Positions 24,868 through 34,036 are shown, counted from the stretch's first letter. The stretch: 64,000 nt of DNA from Robiginitomaculum sp. (GCA_016763315.1 JAESTZ010000096.1:1-64000), one strand, 5' to 3'. Numbers and translations: made by a program. Notes: generated by a model not told the origin, from the letters alone.

Positions 24868-25326
24868 ATGGCACAAGTAAGTATAGAAGAGTTTCTGGCA
24901 GCAGGTGGAACCGATCTTGGGGTGTCCGAGTGGATGAATATTGACCAAGAGCGTATTAACCAGTTTGCAGATGTGACGCTAGATCATCAATTTATTCATA
25001 TCGACCCTGAAGCCGCAGCAAAAACTCCTTTTGGTGGAACCGTTGCGCACGGGTTTTTGAGTTTATCTTTGCTACCGCACTTGATGAAAGATCTGACACT
25101 GGTTCCGGATAATGTGGTGATGGGGGTGAATTACGGATTTAACTCTTTGAGATTCTTGGCTCCGGTTGCCGTGAACAGTAATGTGCGGGCGAACGTTAGC
25201 GTCAAAGAGGTGATTGAGAAGAACCCCAACCAATATCTCATTACTTATACGGTTGCTCTGGAAATCGAAGGCTCGACAAAACCGGCCTTGGTTGCTGAGT
25301 GGCTAACCATGCTGTTCACTGGGTAA
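24868..25326 (+). CDS. MaoC-like (R)-enoyl-CoA hydratase
   Basis: A 152-residue single hot-dog protein. The hydratase-2 motif is present: DHQFIHIDPEAA with the catalytic Asp/His and GGTVAHGFLSLSLLP. The reaction would be hydration of trans-2-enoyl-CoA to (R)-3-hydroxyacyl-CoA, the next step after an acyl-CoA dehydrogenase and also the entry to PHA synthesis (PhaJ-like). AGGAGAG lies upstream of the ATG at a normal distance. It is one gene before a hydroxyacyl dehydrogenase of the peroxisomal multifunctional type, whose natural partner is this hydratase class. Confidence 0.92.
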   Translation: MAQVSIEEFLAAGGTDLGVSEWMNIDQERINQFADVTLDHQFIHIDPEAAAKTPFGGTVAHGFLSLSLLPHLMKDLTLVPDNVVMGVNYGFNSLRFLAPVAVNSNVRANVSVKEVIEKNPNQYLITYTVALEIEGSTKPALVAEWLTMLFTG

Positions 25327-25349
25327 ATTTTAGTAAATAGGAAAAAATA

Positions 25350-26273
25350 ATGCAAATTTCTTTTGAAAACCGGGTGGCAATCGTCACCGGAGCCGGCAAT
25401 GGCCTTGGGCGCAGTCATGCTTTGGAGCTGGCGCGGCGTGGCTGTAAAGTCGTGGTCAACGACCTTGGTGGCGCTCGTGATGGCGAGGGCGCGTCCATGT
25501 CTGCGGCAGATGCGGTGGTAGCTGAAATAGAAAGCCTTGGCGGTGAAGCAATAGCCAGTGGTGCTAATGTAACCAAAATGGACGAGGTTCAGGCAATGGT
25601 TGATGCTGCGATGAACCGTTGGGGTCGAATTGACATTTTAGTCAATAATGCCGGTATTTTGCGCGACAAGACTTTTATCAAAATGGAACTATCAGATTTT
25701 GCAACTGTAGTTGATGTGCATCTGATGGGATCGGTGAATTGTACCAAAGCAGTTTGGCCTATTATGAAAGAAGCCGGATATGGCCGCATTGCCATGACCA
25801 CTTCATCTTCTGGGCTGTACGGTAATTTTGGCCAAAGCAATTATGGTGCTGCCAAAATGGGCGTCCTTGGTTTGATGAACACATTATATCTGGAAGGTGC
25901 TAAATACGACATTCGGGTGAATGCCCTTGCTCCGGTTGCAGCAACACGAATGACAGAAGATTTAATGCCAGAACAAGTGTTGGAGGTTTTAACACCAGAA
26001 TCTGTTACTGCAGGTCTGGTTTATCTGGTTAGTGAAGATGGCCCTAACCGGACAATTCTGGCGGCTGGTGCTGGTGGTTATGCCAAGGCAATGATTTTGG
26101 AAACACAAGGCATATATCTTGATGACGCGGAGCAAACACCGGAAAATGTGGCTAAAAACTGGGATAAAATCACGGACCCGGCAGATGCAGAAGAATACAC
26201 AACCGGCTCCAGTCAATCGATCAAGTTCCTTGGAAAAGCTGCGGCGGCCAAGGGGATAAGTTTAAACCGATGA
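25350..26273 (+). CDS. 3-hydroxyacyl-CoA dehydrogenase, HSD17B4/MFE-2-type SDR
   Basis: A 307-residue SDR resembling the (3R)-hydroxyacyl-CoA dehydrogenase domain of peroxisomal multifunctional enzyme 2: FENRVAIVTGAGNGLGRSHAL, VVNDLGGARDG, VNNAGILRDKTFIKM, TTSSSGLYGNFGQSNYGAAKMG, LAPVAATRMTED. It would oxidise (3R)-hydroxyacyl-CoA to 3-ketoacyl-CoA, directly following the MaoC hydratase gene. The extra C-terminal 60 residues are usual for this subgroup. AGGAAAA precedes the ATG. Its ending overlaps the next start (ATGA). Confidence 0.92.
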   Translation: MQISFENRVAIVTGAGNGLGRSHALELARRGCKVVVNDLGGARDGEGASMSAADAVVAEIESLGGEAIASGANVTKMDEVQAMVDAAMNRWGRIDILVNNAGILRDKTFIKMELSDFATVVDVHLMGSVNCTKAVWPIMKEAGYGRIAMTTSSSGLYGNFGQSNYGAAKMGVLGLMNTLYLEGAKYDIRVNALAPVAATRMTEDLMPEQVLEVLTPESVTAGLVYLVSEDGPNRTILAAGAGGYAKAMILETQGIYLDDAEQTPENVAKNWDKITDPADAEEYTTGSSQSIKFLGKAAAAKGISLNR

Positions 26274-27244
26274 AAGCTGTTATTTGTGAAAAATTTGATG
26301 GCTGGGAAGCTTTGAAACTTAGCGATGTGCCTGATCCAGTGGTAAGTGCAGGGCATGTGGTTATTGATGTAAAAGCTGCCGGTTTGAATTTTCCTGATTT
26401 ATTGCTGGTTGCCGGTAAATATCAGATGAAACCGCCTTTGCCATTTATTCCGGGATCGGAATGCGCCGGTATTATTTGTGAAATAGGCGAGGGGATTACT
26501 GGCTGGAATCTTGGTGATCGGGTTATTGCTTATACAATGATCGGAGCAATGGCCGATAAAGTTGCCGTTCCAGCGGCTAGTTTGATCCCGCTACCAGAGA
26601 ATATGCCATTTGCTAACGGTGCGGGGCTAACCACCACTTATGCCACCTCGTATTATGCTCTTAAACAACGGGCGAACTTACAAGCAGGCGAGACAGTCCT
26701 TGTTCTTGGTGCTGCCGGCGGTGTCGGTCTGGCGGCGGTGGAATTAGCTAAAGCAATGGGGGCAAATGTTATTGCCGGTGCTAGTTCGGACGAAAAGCTA
26801 GCTACTGCAAAAGCGCATGGCGCCGATCATTTAATCAATTATTCGACACAATCGCTAAAAGAACAGATCAAGGAAATCACAAAAGGCAAAGGTGTCGATG
26901 TAATTTATGATCCGGTTGGCGGAGATTTATCGGAAACTGCATTTCGTAGTATTGGTTTTAACGGCAGGTTCTTGGTGGTCGGCTTTGCTGACGGTGATAT
27001 TCCAAAATTACCGCTTAACCTGCCATTGCTTAAAACCGCCAGCATTATCGGGGTTTTTTGGGGTGCTTGGGCAATGCGTGATCCCAAAGCTCATGCCAGC
27101 AATATGGGTGAAATAATCTCTATGTTCGAGAACGGTAAAATCAAAGTAACGGTTTCCAAACAGATAAGGTTTGCTGATTTTAGCGAGGGGTTTGCTGATC
27201 TATCTGAACGTCGAGCGCAAGGGAAGTTGGTCTTATTACCCTGA
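26270..27244 (+). CDS. NADPH:quinone oxidoreductase-like medium-chain dehydrogenase/reductase
   Basis: A 324-residue zinc-independent MDR enzyme of the quinone oxidoreductase / enoyl reductase type. N-terminal GroES-like domain (AAGLNFPDLLLVAGKYQ, PFIPGSECAG), cofactor motif LGAAGGVGLAAVELAKAMGA, then YDPVGGD and FNGRFLVVGFADG. No structural zinc cysteines. It may reduce quinones or enoyl-CoA/enones; within this operon an enoyl-CoA or enone reductase is plausible. Four-base overlap with the preceding gene shows coupling. It is the last gene of the 18.6-27.2 kb operon. Confidence 0.9.
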   Translation: MKAVICEKFDGWEALKLSDVPDPVVSAGHVVIDVKAAGLNFPDLLLVAGKYQMKPPLPFIPGSECAGIICEIGEGITGWNLGDRVIAYTMIGAMADKVAVPAASLIPLPENMPFANGAGLTTTYATSYYALKQRANLQAGETVLVLGAAGGVGLAAVELAKAMGANVIAGASSDEKLATAKAHGADHLINYSTQSLKEQIKEITKGKGVDVIYDPVGGDLSETAFRSIGFNGRFLVVGFADGDIPKLPLNLPLLKTASIIGVFWGAWAMRDPKAHASNMGEIISMFENGKIKVTVSKQIRFADFSEGFADLSERRAQGKLVLLP

Positions 27245-27339
27245 ACTGGGGAATTTTGTCGCAGAAAGTTAGTTTTCTGTCATAATCTGGCCGGATTTGT
27301 GTATGATTCCGTCTAAAATAAAATAATGGGCCCGACTAA

Positions 27340-29841
27340 ATGGCGACCAAAGTACGAACAATATTAAAATGGACAGGACGACTGTTTGTCTTGGGGCTGG
27401 TAAGCTTTGTTGTATTGGTAATTGCCGTTGGAATTTACCTTATACGATTGTCAGCTGATTTACCGGATTTGGAATCACTGGCAAGGTATGAGCCGCCAGT
27501 GATGAGTCGGGTTCATGCTGGCGACGGCAAAGTGGTTGCCGAATATGCCAGACAACACCGGGTTTTTGTGCCAATAGCTGCGATACCGCCGCGAGTAATT
27601 AACGCCTTTATTTCTGCCGAGGACAAAACCTTTTATGAACATAGCGGCGTAGATTGGAAAGGCGTAGTTCGGGCTGGGTTAGCTAGTATCAGGAATAAGA
27701 TTCAAGGTAAACGGTTAGAAGGTGCATCAACGCTTACGCAACAGGTCGCGGAAAACTTTCTGGTCGATACGGAACAAAATTTTTCACAAAAATTTCGCAA
27801 AATGATTATCGCGTCTAGGATCGAAAAAGTTTTCACCAAAGACGAAATCCTAGAATTGTATTTGAATGAAATTTACCTTGGGAATCGAGCCTATGGTGCG
27901 GCAGCCGCAGCGCTTAATTATTTTGGAAAATCACTTAATGATTTAAGCTTGTCCGAGACCGCATTTTTGGCGGCATTACCGAAAGGCCCGGCTAATTATC
28001 ATCCCATCAGGCGCAAGGAACGGGCAACATCTCGGCGTAATTGGGTATTGGGGCGAATGGCTGCAAATGGCTATATTACCGAGCAAGCTGCGACAGAAGC
28101 TCAAAAAGACGAACTTGTTTCTGTAGAAAGGCTAACCGGAGAGCGTTATGTTGCGGCAGCATATTTTGTCGAAGCTATTCGCCGACAAGTTTTTGCGCTT
28201 TATGGTGAAGACCAATTATATGATGGTGGATTATCAATTCGCACCACTTTGGATACGCAAATGCAGCAATGGGCGCGAACTGCATTGCGCCAAAGTTTGG
28301 AAGAATATGATCGCCGGCATGGTTGGCGTGGATCTGTGCAAAAAAAACCACCAGAAGCAGATGCGGCAACTGTTCTTGAAAACACCAAGCGTCCTGCCGG
28401 AATTGACGAGAGCTGGGAATTGGCGCTTGTAACTGCGGTAACGACGGAAAAAGCCGAATTTGTTTTGGTTGACGGCAATGTGGGTGAAATTCTGTTGCCA
28501 GAGCTTGAGTGGGCAAGAAAACAATTGCCATTGGCCAAACTTGGGGCAGTTATTACTGCCGCAAATGAGGTTCTAGTTAAAGATGATATTGTGCTTGTGG
28601 AGCCGTTAAGTGATGAAAGCGGTGGATATGGGTTGCGGCAAATTCCACAAGTCAATGGCGCTATTATGGCAATGGATCCACATACAGGTCGGGTATTGGC
28701 AATGGTTGGTGGTTATAGTCATCAACGTAGTGAATTTAATAGAGCTATGCAGGCCAGACGGCAAGTCGGTTCAGCTTTCAAGCCGTTTGTCTATGCGGCA
28801 GCTATGGAGCTTGATTATACTCCAGTTAGTTTAATTCTTGATGCTCCGTTTATTGCCGATGGCGGGGCGCAAACCAGATTCTATAAACCGCAAAATTATG
28901 AGTCTGGCAGATTTTATGGACTTTCCACTTTGCGTCTGGGCATAGAGCAATCCAGAAATGTAATGACTGTTAGGCTGGCGCAAGAAATGGGCATGCGTCC
29001 AGTTACCGATATCGGTGTGCGTATGGGGATTTATGATGAACTTGCGCCAGTATTAGCCATGTCCCTAGGAGCGGGTGAGACGACTTTATGGCGGTTGATG
29101 GGAGCCTATGCTTCGATGGTCAATAGCGGTAAACTGGTTGAGCCGACAATTCTTGACCGGGTACAAGATCGCACAGGTTTGACTATCCTCAAACATGACA
29201 AACGTGATTGTCCAGGGTGCATGCTAGACCCTGATTTATCTCGTACTGATGGTTCTTTGATAGAGCCGGAACTACCGGAGGCAAGACCTCAGGTGCTGGA
29301 TACGGTTGTTGCTTATCAGATGGTATCTATATTGGAAGGTGCGATTCAACGGGGAACCGGAGTGCGATTGCGTTCTTTGGGCAAAACACTTGGTGGAAAA
29401 ACCGGCACTACAAATGATATGAAAGATGCCTGGTTCATGGGCTTCTCTCCTGATCTGGTTGTTGGGGTATATGTTGGTTTTGATACGCCTTCGACTATGG
29501 GCGAGGGCGAAGCTGGCAGCCGAGTGGCATTGCCGGTATTCAAACGATTTATGGCAAAAGCCTTGACTGGTGTGTCCAATGCCCCGTTTCGTATCCCTGA
29601 TGGTGTGAGTCTTGTATGGGTTAATGCTAAAACTGGTGAAATTTCTAGGCCAGATGCACCCGGTGCAATTTTAGAGGCATTCAGACCCGGAACTGAACCA
29701 AATCAGGCTGATCGCGGCATTAGATTGACTATTGGCGGAAGAAACCCGGGATTAAATCAACTAGGGTTGCGCGGGGAAGAGGAAGATGGCGAGCCTGATC
29801 CGGAACTGGAAGATGAAGATTTACTGGACGGCGTTTACTGA
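27340..29841 (+). CDS. mrcA: Penicillin-binding protein 1A
   Basis: An 833-residue bifunctional class A PBP that polymerises and cross-links peptidoglycan at the inner membrane. One N-terminal transmembrane helix (about residues 13-35). Glycosyltransferase 51 domain: catalytic Glu in SAEDKTFYEHSGVDW, GASTLTQQVAENF, EIYLGNRAYG. Transpeptidase domain: SAFK (Ser nucleophile) in VGSAFKPFVYAAAM, SRN in EQSRNVMTV, and KTGTTND. The C-terminus is acidic (GEPDPELEDEDLL). Length fits the family. The gene precedes prfB, a common alphaproteobacterial order. Confidence 0.97.
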   Translation: MATKVRTILKWTGRLFVLGLVSFVVLVIAVGIYLIRLSADLPDLESLARYEPPVMSRVHAGDGKVVAEYARQHRVFVPIAAIPPRVINAFISAEDKTFYEHSGVDWKGVVRAGLASIRNKIQGKRLEGASTLTQQVAENFLVDTEQNFSQKFRKMIIASRIEKVFTKDEILELYLNEIYLGNRAYGAAAAALNYFGKSLNDLSLSETAFLAALPKGPANYHPIRRKERATSRRNWVLGRMAANGYITEQAATEAQKDELVSVERLTGERYVAAAYFVEAIRRQVFALYGEDQLYDGGLSIRTTLDTQMQQWARTALRQSLEEYDRRHGWRGSVQKKPPEADAATVLENTKRPAGIDESWELALVTAVTTEKAEFVLVDGNVGEILLPELEWARKQLPLAKLGAVITAANEVLVKDDIVLVEPLSDESGGYGLRQIPQVNGAIMAMDPHTGRVLAMVGGYSHQRSEFNRAMQARRQVGSAFKPFVYAAAMELDYTPVSLILDAPFIADGGAQTRFYKPQNYESGRFYGLSTLRLGIEQSRNVMTVRLAQEMGMRPVTDIGVRMGIYDELAPVLAMSLGAGETTLWRLMGAYASMVNSGKLVEPTILDRVQDRTGLTILKHDKRDCPGCMLDPDLSRTDGSLIEPELPEARPQVLDTVVAYQMVSILEGAIQRGTGVRLRSLGKTLGGKTGTTNDMKDAWFMGFSPDLVVGVYVGFDTPSTMGEGEAGSRVALPVFKRFMAKALTGVSNAPFRIPDGVSLVWVNAKTGEISRPDAPGAILEAFRPGTEPNQADRGIRLTIGGRNPGLNQLGLRGEEEDGEPDPELEDEDLLDGVY

Positions 29842-29903
29842 TCTGTATTGCTGATTGCTTAACTGTGTGTCATAGGCTGATTTGGAAACTTTAGAGCAAA
29901 ATC

Positions 29904-31017
29904 ATGCGTGCAGAACTTCAAACTTTGGTATCCCAAATAAAGCAGTCTATTGAACTGCTAAGGAGGCGTCTTTGACTGGGATACTGCTCAAAAACGCCTT
30001 GATGAACTTGATGCATTAACCGAGGCACCAGATTTCTGGAATGATTCCGGTGCCGCCCGTAGATTGATGAGAGAACGCAATCGGCTGGGTAAATCAATAA
30101 CTGATATTACAGAACTTGAGACTGATCTAGCAGACACGATAGAGCTGGCGGAATTGGCTGAAATGGACGATGACGCTGCGTTATCTGACGAAGTAGATAT
30201 AACTTTTAATGCAATGGCCAAGCGTTCGCGATCCGCAGAATTAGAAGCATTATTATCGGGTGAAACTGATGCCAATGATGCTTATATTGAAATCCATGCC
30301 GGAGCCGGGGGTACCGAGAGTCAGGACTGGGCTAATATGTTGTTGAGAATGTATAGTCGCTGGGCGAATTCTCGAGGTTTCAAGGTTGAACTAATCGAGC
30401 AACAAAACGGTGATGAAGCCGGTATTAAAAGCTCGACAATCTTGGTAAAAGGCGAAAATGCCTATGGTTGGTCTAAGACCGAGTCAGGTGTGCATCGTTT
30501 AGTTAGAATATCACCATTTGATAGTGCATCCAAAAGACATACCAGTTTTTCCTCTGTCTGGGTGTATCCGGTTCTTGACGATAATATCGAGGTTGATATC
30601 GAGGAAAAAGACGTTCGTACGGATACTTATAGGGCTAGTGGTGCAGGGGGGCAGCATATTAACAAAACCGATAGTGCGGTTCGTTTAACCCACATGCCAA
30701 CCGGTATTGTAGTGCAATGCCAAAACGATCGCTCACAACACAAAAATCGTGCTACCGCATGGGATATGTTACGAGCCAGATTGTATGAAAAGGCCATGCA
30801 GGAACGTGAAGCCGAAGCACAGGAAACCGAAGATAATAAATCTGAAATTGGCTGGGGGCATCAAATTCGATCTTATGTTTTACAGCCATATCAAATGGTA
30901 AAAGACTTGCGAACCAATGTTGAAACGTCAAATACGCAAGCCGTATTGGACGGTGATCTTGATCAATTTATGGCAGCTTCATTAGCGGCAAGAGTCGGTG
31001 GCGAAGCAAAAGAGTAA
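29904..31017 (+). CDS. prfB: Peptide chain release factor 2, with programmed +1 frameshift
   Basis: RF2 recognises UGA/UAA codons. The reading begins at ATG 29904 and runs 23 codons to an in-frame TGA at 29973. At that point CTT TGA C with an AGGAGG placed as in Escherichia coli drives a +1 shift: decoding resumes at GAC 29974 and continues to 31017, a 370-residue product. Visible marks are [24 protein letters not shown] after the shift, the SPF stop-codon motif in [13 protein letters not shown] and the GGQ motif in [15 protein letters not shown]. The shift provides autoregulation by RF2 level. Simple gene finders would start at 30064 and lose about 53 residues. Confidence 0.97.
29961..29976 (+). 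promoter_or_regulatory. prfB programmed frameshift site
   Basis: AGGAGGCGTCTTTGAC: an internal Shine-Dalgarno-like AGGAGG, three bases, the slippery CTT codon, the in-frame UGA stop at 29973-29975 and a following C that weakens termination. Spacing equals the E. coli site AGGGGGTATCTTTGAC. Confidence 0.95.
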
Positions 31018-31023
31018 TATATT

Positions 31024-32220
31024 ATGCAACAATTTTCGAATTTCCTAACTCACCTTGAATGTGGCTTGACCGGTGAGCTTCATAAAGCTGGCATTGTTCA
31101 TGGGCTTTCCAAAGCTGGCAAGCCATTGTTGGCGAGATATGATTTATCAGCAATAAAGGCAGGGGTTGATAGAGACTCAGTCTGGAGTCGAGGTGGCGGG
31201 TTTTGGAAATGGCGCGAATTATTACCGGTTTCTTCTAGTGAAAATGTTTGTGCATTGGGCGAGGTGGATACGCCGTTGATCCCATTGAACACTTTGCATA
31301 GAAGCTCGCAGGTTTGGGTCAAAGACGAAGGACGATTGCCAACAGGTTCATTCAAAGCCAGAGGGCTAGCGCTTGCTGTGGCTATGGCCAAGGAATTGGG
31401 TCTGTCACATTTAGCAATGCCAACCAATGGTAATGCCGGCTCGGCTCTAGCTGCTTATGCTACTCGCCTTGGAATGCAAAGCACTGTTGTTTGTCCCGAT
31501 GATACGCCTTCGATCAATATCGAAGAAACCGCACTTCAAGGTGCGCAGGTGTTTAAGGCTAATGGCTTGATCAATGCTTGTGGAGCCTGGGTTAAAGCCG
31601 GTGCAGATGCGGGCAAGTGGTTTGACCTTTCAACCTTGAAAGAGCCATACCGTATTGAAGGTAAAAAAACCATGGGCTTGGAATTAGCCGCGCAAATGGG
31701 TTGGACTTTACCTGATGTGATATTCTATCCCACTGGTGGCGGTACAGGCCTGATAGGTATGTGTAAAGCCTTTGATGAATTGCTGGCCTTGGGGTGGTTG
31801 GAGAAAAAAGACTTGCCGCGAATGATAGCTGTTCAGTCTACTGGTTGCGCACCTATTGTTCGCGCTTATGAAAATGGCGAGCGATTTGCCGAGGTTTGGC
31901 AGGACGCACATACTTTTGCTGCCGGAATAAGAGTTCCAGCGGCAGTTGGTGATTTCTTGATATTGGACGGAGTGCGTAACTCTGGCGGGTTTGCAATCGC
32001 TGTAACAGACGAAGCAATTGAACATGCTCGTATCAAAGTTGCGAGAGAAGAGGGTTTGTTACTTTGTCCCGAAGGTGCCGCGACTTATGCAGCATATTTA
32101 CAATCTAGAGCGGACGGTACTGTGACATCGGAAGAAAGCGTGGTGCTGTTTAATTGCGCCACAGGACTTAAATATCCAATGCCAAACGCAGGTGTTGCAC
32201 TGGATTTAGAGATTAATTAA
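31024..32220 (+). CDS. Threonine synthase-like PLP enzyme
   Basis: A 398-residue fold-type II pyridoxal-phosphate enzyme. PLP lysine in PTGSFKARG (about residue 117), TNGNAGSALAAYA for cofactor/substrate contact, and the phosphate-binding PTGGGTGLIGMCKA. The N-terminal part and GVDRDSVWSRGGGFWKWRELLPV resemble threonine synthases of the shorter, plant/archaeal type, which convert O-phosphohomoserine to threonine. It follows prfB by six bases. Other fold-II lyases are possible; I favour a threonine synthase or paralog. Confidence 0.82.
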   Translation: MQQFSNFLTHLECGLTGELHKAGIVHGLSKAGKPLLARYDLSAIKAGVDRDSVWSRGGGFWKWRELLPVSSSENVCALGEVDTPLIPLNTLHRSSQVWVKDEGRLPTGSFKARGLALAVAMAKELGLSHLAMPTNGNAGSALAAYATRLGMQSTVVCPDDTPSINIEETALQGAQVFKANGLINACGAWVKAGADAGKWFDLSTLKEPYRIEGKKTMGLELAAQMGWTLPDVIFYPTGGGTGLIGMCKAFDELLALGWLEKKDLPRMIAVQSTGCAPIVRAYENGERFAEVWQDAHTFAAGIRVPAAVGDFLILDGVRNSGGFAIAVTDEAIEHARIKVAREEGLLLCPEGAATYAAYLQSRADGTVTSEESVVLFNCATGLKYPMPNAGVALDLEIN

Positions 32221-32325
32221 AAAACATGTAGCGGTTTTCCGGCAAGGGATCGGTACTACTCAAAACACTGTTAGATTCAATGCTTTGAGTATAGTTAAAC
32301 TTTGCACGAGTTTAAATAGTGGGTG

Positions 32326-32826
32326 CTATTTTTTTGTTCCCATTACCGGCGGTCTGACTTGTTGTGCCGCTGGACGTGGTGGCGGGACATTGGCTTTTAC
32401 CGCAGGTTTTCTATTAGCCGTTGTTGGGTCACTTGCATGACGGCATTGGCCTTCAAAGAACGCACCGATTTCCATTGATAAAGATGAATGTGTAATGTCA
32501 CCTTCCACGCGGGCAGTAGCGGCTAATTGAATTTGCCGGCCACGAATTTTGCCGATCACTTTTCCGCGAACAATGATCGTATCGGGAATAACTTCGCCCT
32601 TAATTACTGATTTTTCACCAATGGTGATTGATCCTGCGCGAATATCGCCCTCGACACTACCATCAAGCTGAATTTCTCCTTCTGAGGAGATCGAACCGGT
32701 AATTGCAAGATCACTGCTTAAAATGGAGGGGGTAGAGTGTTGGTTGGGCATGGTTTTTCCAATCGACTTCGAAGTGGGGAGGGAGGGGAGTTTTTGCCCT
32801 AGGGCATTATTTTTTTTGTTGAACAT
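32326..32826 (-). CDS. Bactofilin
   Basis: A 166-residue bactofilin: a polymerising right-handed beta-helix cytoskeletal protein. The central 100 residues show the regular short-strand repeat (SSDLAITGSISSEGEIQLDG, GDIRAGSITIGEKSVIKG, ARVEGDI), with a flexible Ser/Pro-rich N-terminus and a Pro/Ala-rich C-terminal tail (PPPRPAAQQVRPP), as in the family. Its start lies 20 bases inside the end of the M23 peptidase gene, so the two are translationally coupled. The pairing matches bactofilin/LmdC systems of stalked or budding alphaproteobacteria, where the scaffold localises a peptidoglycan hydrolase. Confidence 0.93.
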   Translation of the reverse strand: MFNKKNNALGQKLPSLPTSKSIGKTMPNQHSTPSILSSDLAITGSISSEGEIQLDGSVEGDIRAGSITIGEKSVIKGEVIPDTIIVRGKVIGKIRGRQIQLAATARVEGDITHSSLSMEIGAFFEGQCRHASDPTTANRKPAVKANVPPPRPAAQQVRPPVMGTKK

Positions 32827-34036
32827 ATAATCCTGCTTTCAAGAATTTTTCAGGGTCATAAATTTTGCCGTTATGCCAAATTTCATAATGAAGGTGAGTG
32901 CCTGTTGAACGTCCGCTGGAGCCCATCAAACCGATTTTATCACCTTCTTGCACAATTTGCCCGCGCTTTACAACCAGTTTTGCCATATGTGCGTAGCGAG
33001 TGCGAAAGCCTCTGCCATGGTCTATTTCAACAAACCGGCCATATCCTGATTTCCAGCCGGCATAAACCACTTTACCAGCAGATGTCGCGCCGATAGGAGC
33101 TAACCGGAACGCACCAAAGTCCATACCGGGGTGTCGGGCTGGTTTACCGGTAATGGGATCAATACGGCTGCCAAATTTACTGGTTCTTCGATGTTCTGCC
33201 AAAACCGGGTTTGCTAATGGCGTTGTCAGTAAAATTTGTTCCAACTGTTTTGCTTCGTTTAGGCGGGTTGAAAGACGTAAAATTCGTCGAGAAAAATCAT
33301 TGTCAATATCAAGTGCTTCTGCGAACAGATCCGCCTCTGACATGGCAATGTATGGGCCGCCGACATTTGTTTTTTCCGTGGCTAGCAATTTACCTGTATT
33401 CAACCCTGTGAATTGTAAAATTGACATCAGGTTTTCCACTTTGTCCGTAGTGGTTTCTTCAGCCGTTCGCAGGATTAAATCTTGCTCGTTTTTGAGCATT
33501 GATAATCTGGCCATAGGTTGGTTAGTGTTATCAATGACAGGAGATGGAAGCGGTCTTGATTGTCTTGGTTCTGGGTCACTTGCAGCAGCAGCCATTACCA
33601 AGTTTCCGGATGCAGAAGACTGGTTGGTGTTTGTGACAAAAGTAGGCTCACTTACATGGTTGAGTAATATTTTTAAAGTTCCCAGTCGTTGTTCGAATTC
33701 ATTGGCCGCGATTGAGAACTCTTTTGTTCTGTTTTCAAGCAATGCTTTTGTCGATGCTTCTCTGGCACGGGCTTCGCTTAACATGAGTTGTACTTTGGTT
33801 CGACTTTCGTGGGCGCGGATACTCTGGCTGGATAATAAATGTCCACTGGAAAATACGCTTATTGTCGAGTAGAGCAACCAGATGATCAAGACACCAGCGC
33901 TCGCTGCCGCGATCATTTGATTGCGTGGTGTGAGTGAAATGTAATTCACTTTTCCTTCGCTACGGTGGTATATCTGCCGTTCTGGAAAGAACTGCTGCAA
34001 CCACACGCGGAGCCTATTCAGGATCCGGTCAATCAT
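32807..34036 (-). CDS. Membrane-anchored M23 peptidoglycan endopeptidase, LmdC-like
   Basis: A 409-residue bitopic protein: a short cytosolic N-terminus (about 35 residues, basic), a transmembrane helix near residues 42-62, a periplasmic coiled-coil region, then a C-terminal M23 (LytM) domain. Zinc residues are intact: HPGMDFG (His and Asp), YAHM and HLHYE. It would cleave peptide cross-links. The start at 34036 has GAGGTG upstream; an upstream in-frame start would add 11 residues. The following bactofilin gene overlaps it by 20 bases, so a cytosolic scaffold binding the N-terminal tail is likely. Confidence 0.92.
   Translation of the reverse strand: MIDRILNRLRVWLQQFFPERQIYHRSEGKVNYISLTPRNQMIAAASAGVLIIWLLYSTISVFSSGHLLSSQSIRAHESRTKVQLMLSEARAREASTKALLENRTKEFSIAANEFEQRLGTLKILLNHVSEPTFVTNTNQSSASGNLVMAAAASDPEPRQSRPLPSPVIDNTNQPMARLSMLKNEQDLILRTAEETTTDKVENLMSILQFTGLNTGKLLATEKTNVGGPYIAMSEADLFAEALDIDNDFSRRILRLSTRLNEAKQLEQILLTTPLANPVLAEHRRTSKFGSRIDPITGKPARHPGMDFGAFRLAPIGATSAGKVVYAGWKSGYGRFVEIDHGRGFRTRYAHMAKLVVKRGQIVQEGDKIGLMGSSGRSTGTHLHYEIWHNGKIYDPEKFLKAGLYVQQKK

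Noticed and set aside
27254-27285. Promoter or terminator between the acyl-CoA operon and mrcA
   Set aside because: A TTGTCG...TCATAA pair and a 6-bp CAGAAA/TTTCTG hairpin are visible, but both are too weak to list.
28200-28655. 151-codon minus-strand open frame and overlapping frames
   Set aside because: All lie within the transpeptidase/linker region of mrcA, whose motifs are intact.
29904-29975. prfB as a broken gene with an early stop
   Set aside because: The stop is part of a complete programmed frameshift site with correct spacing and conserved sequence on both sides.
33153-33872. 239-codon plus-strand open frame
   Set aside because: Antisense shadow of the M23 peptidase gene; Ser/Ala-rich translation reflects the complementary codons.
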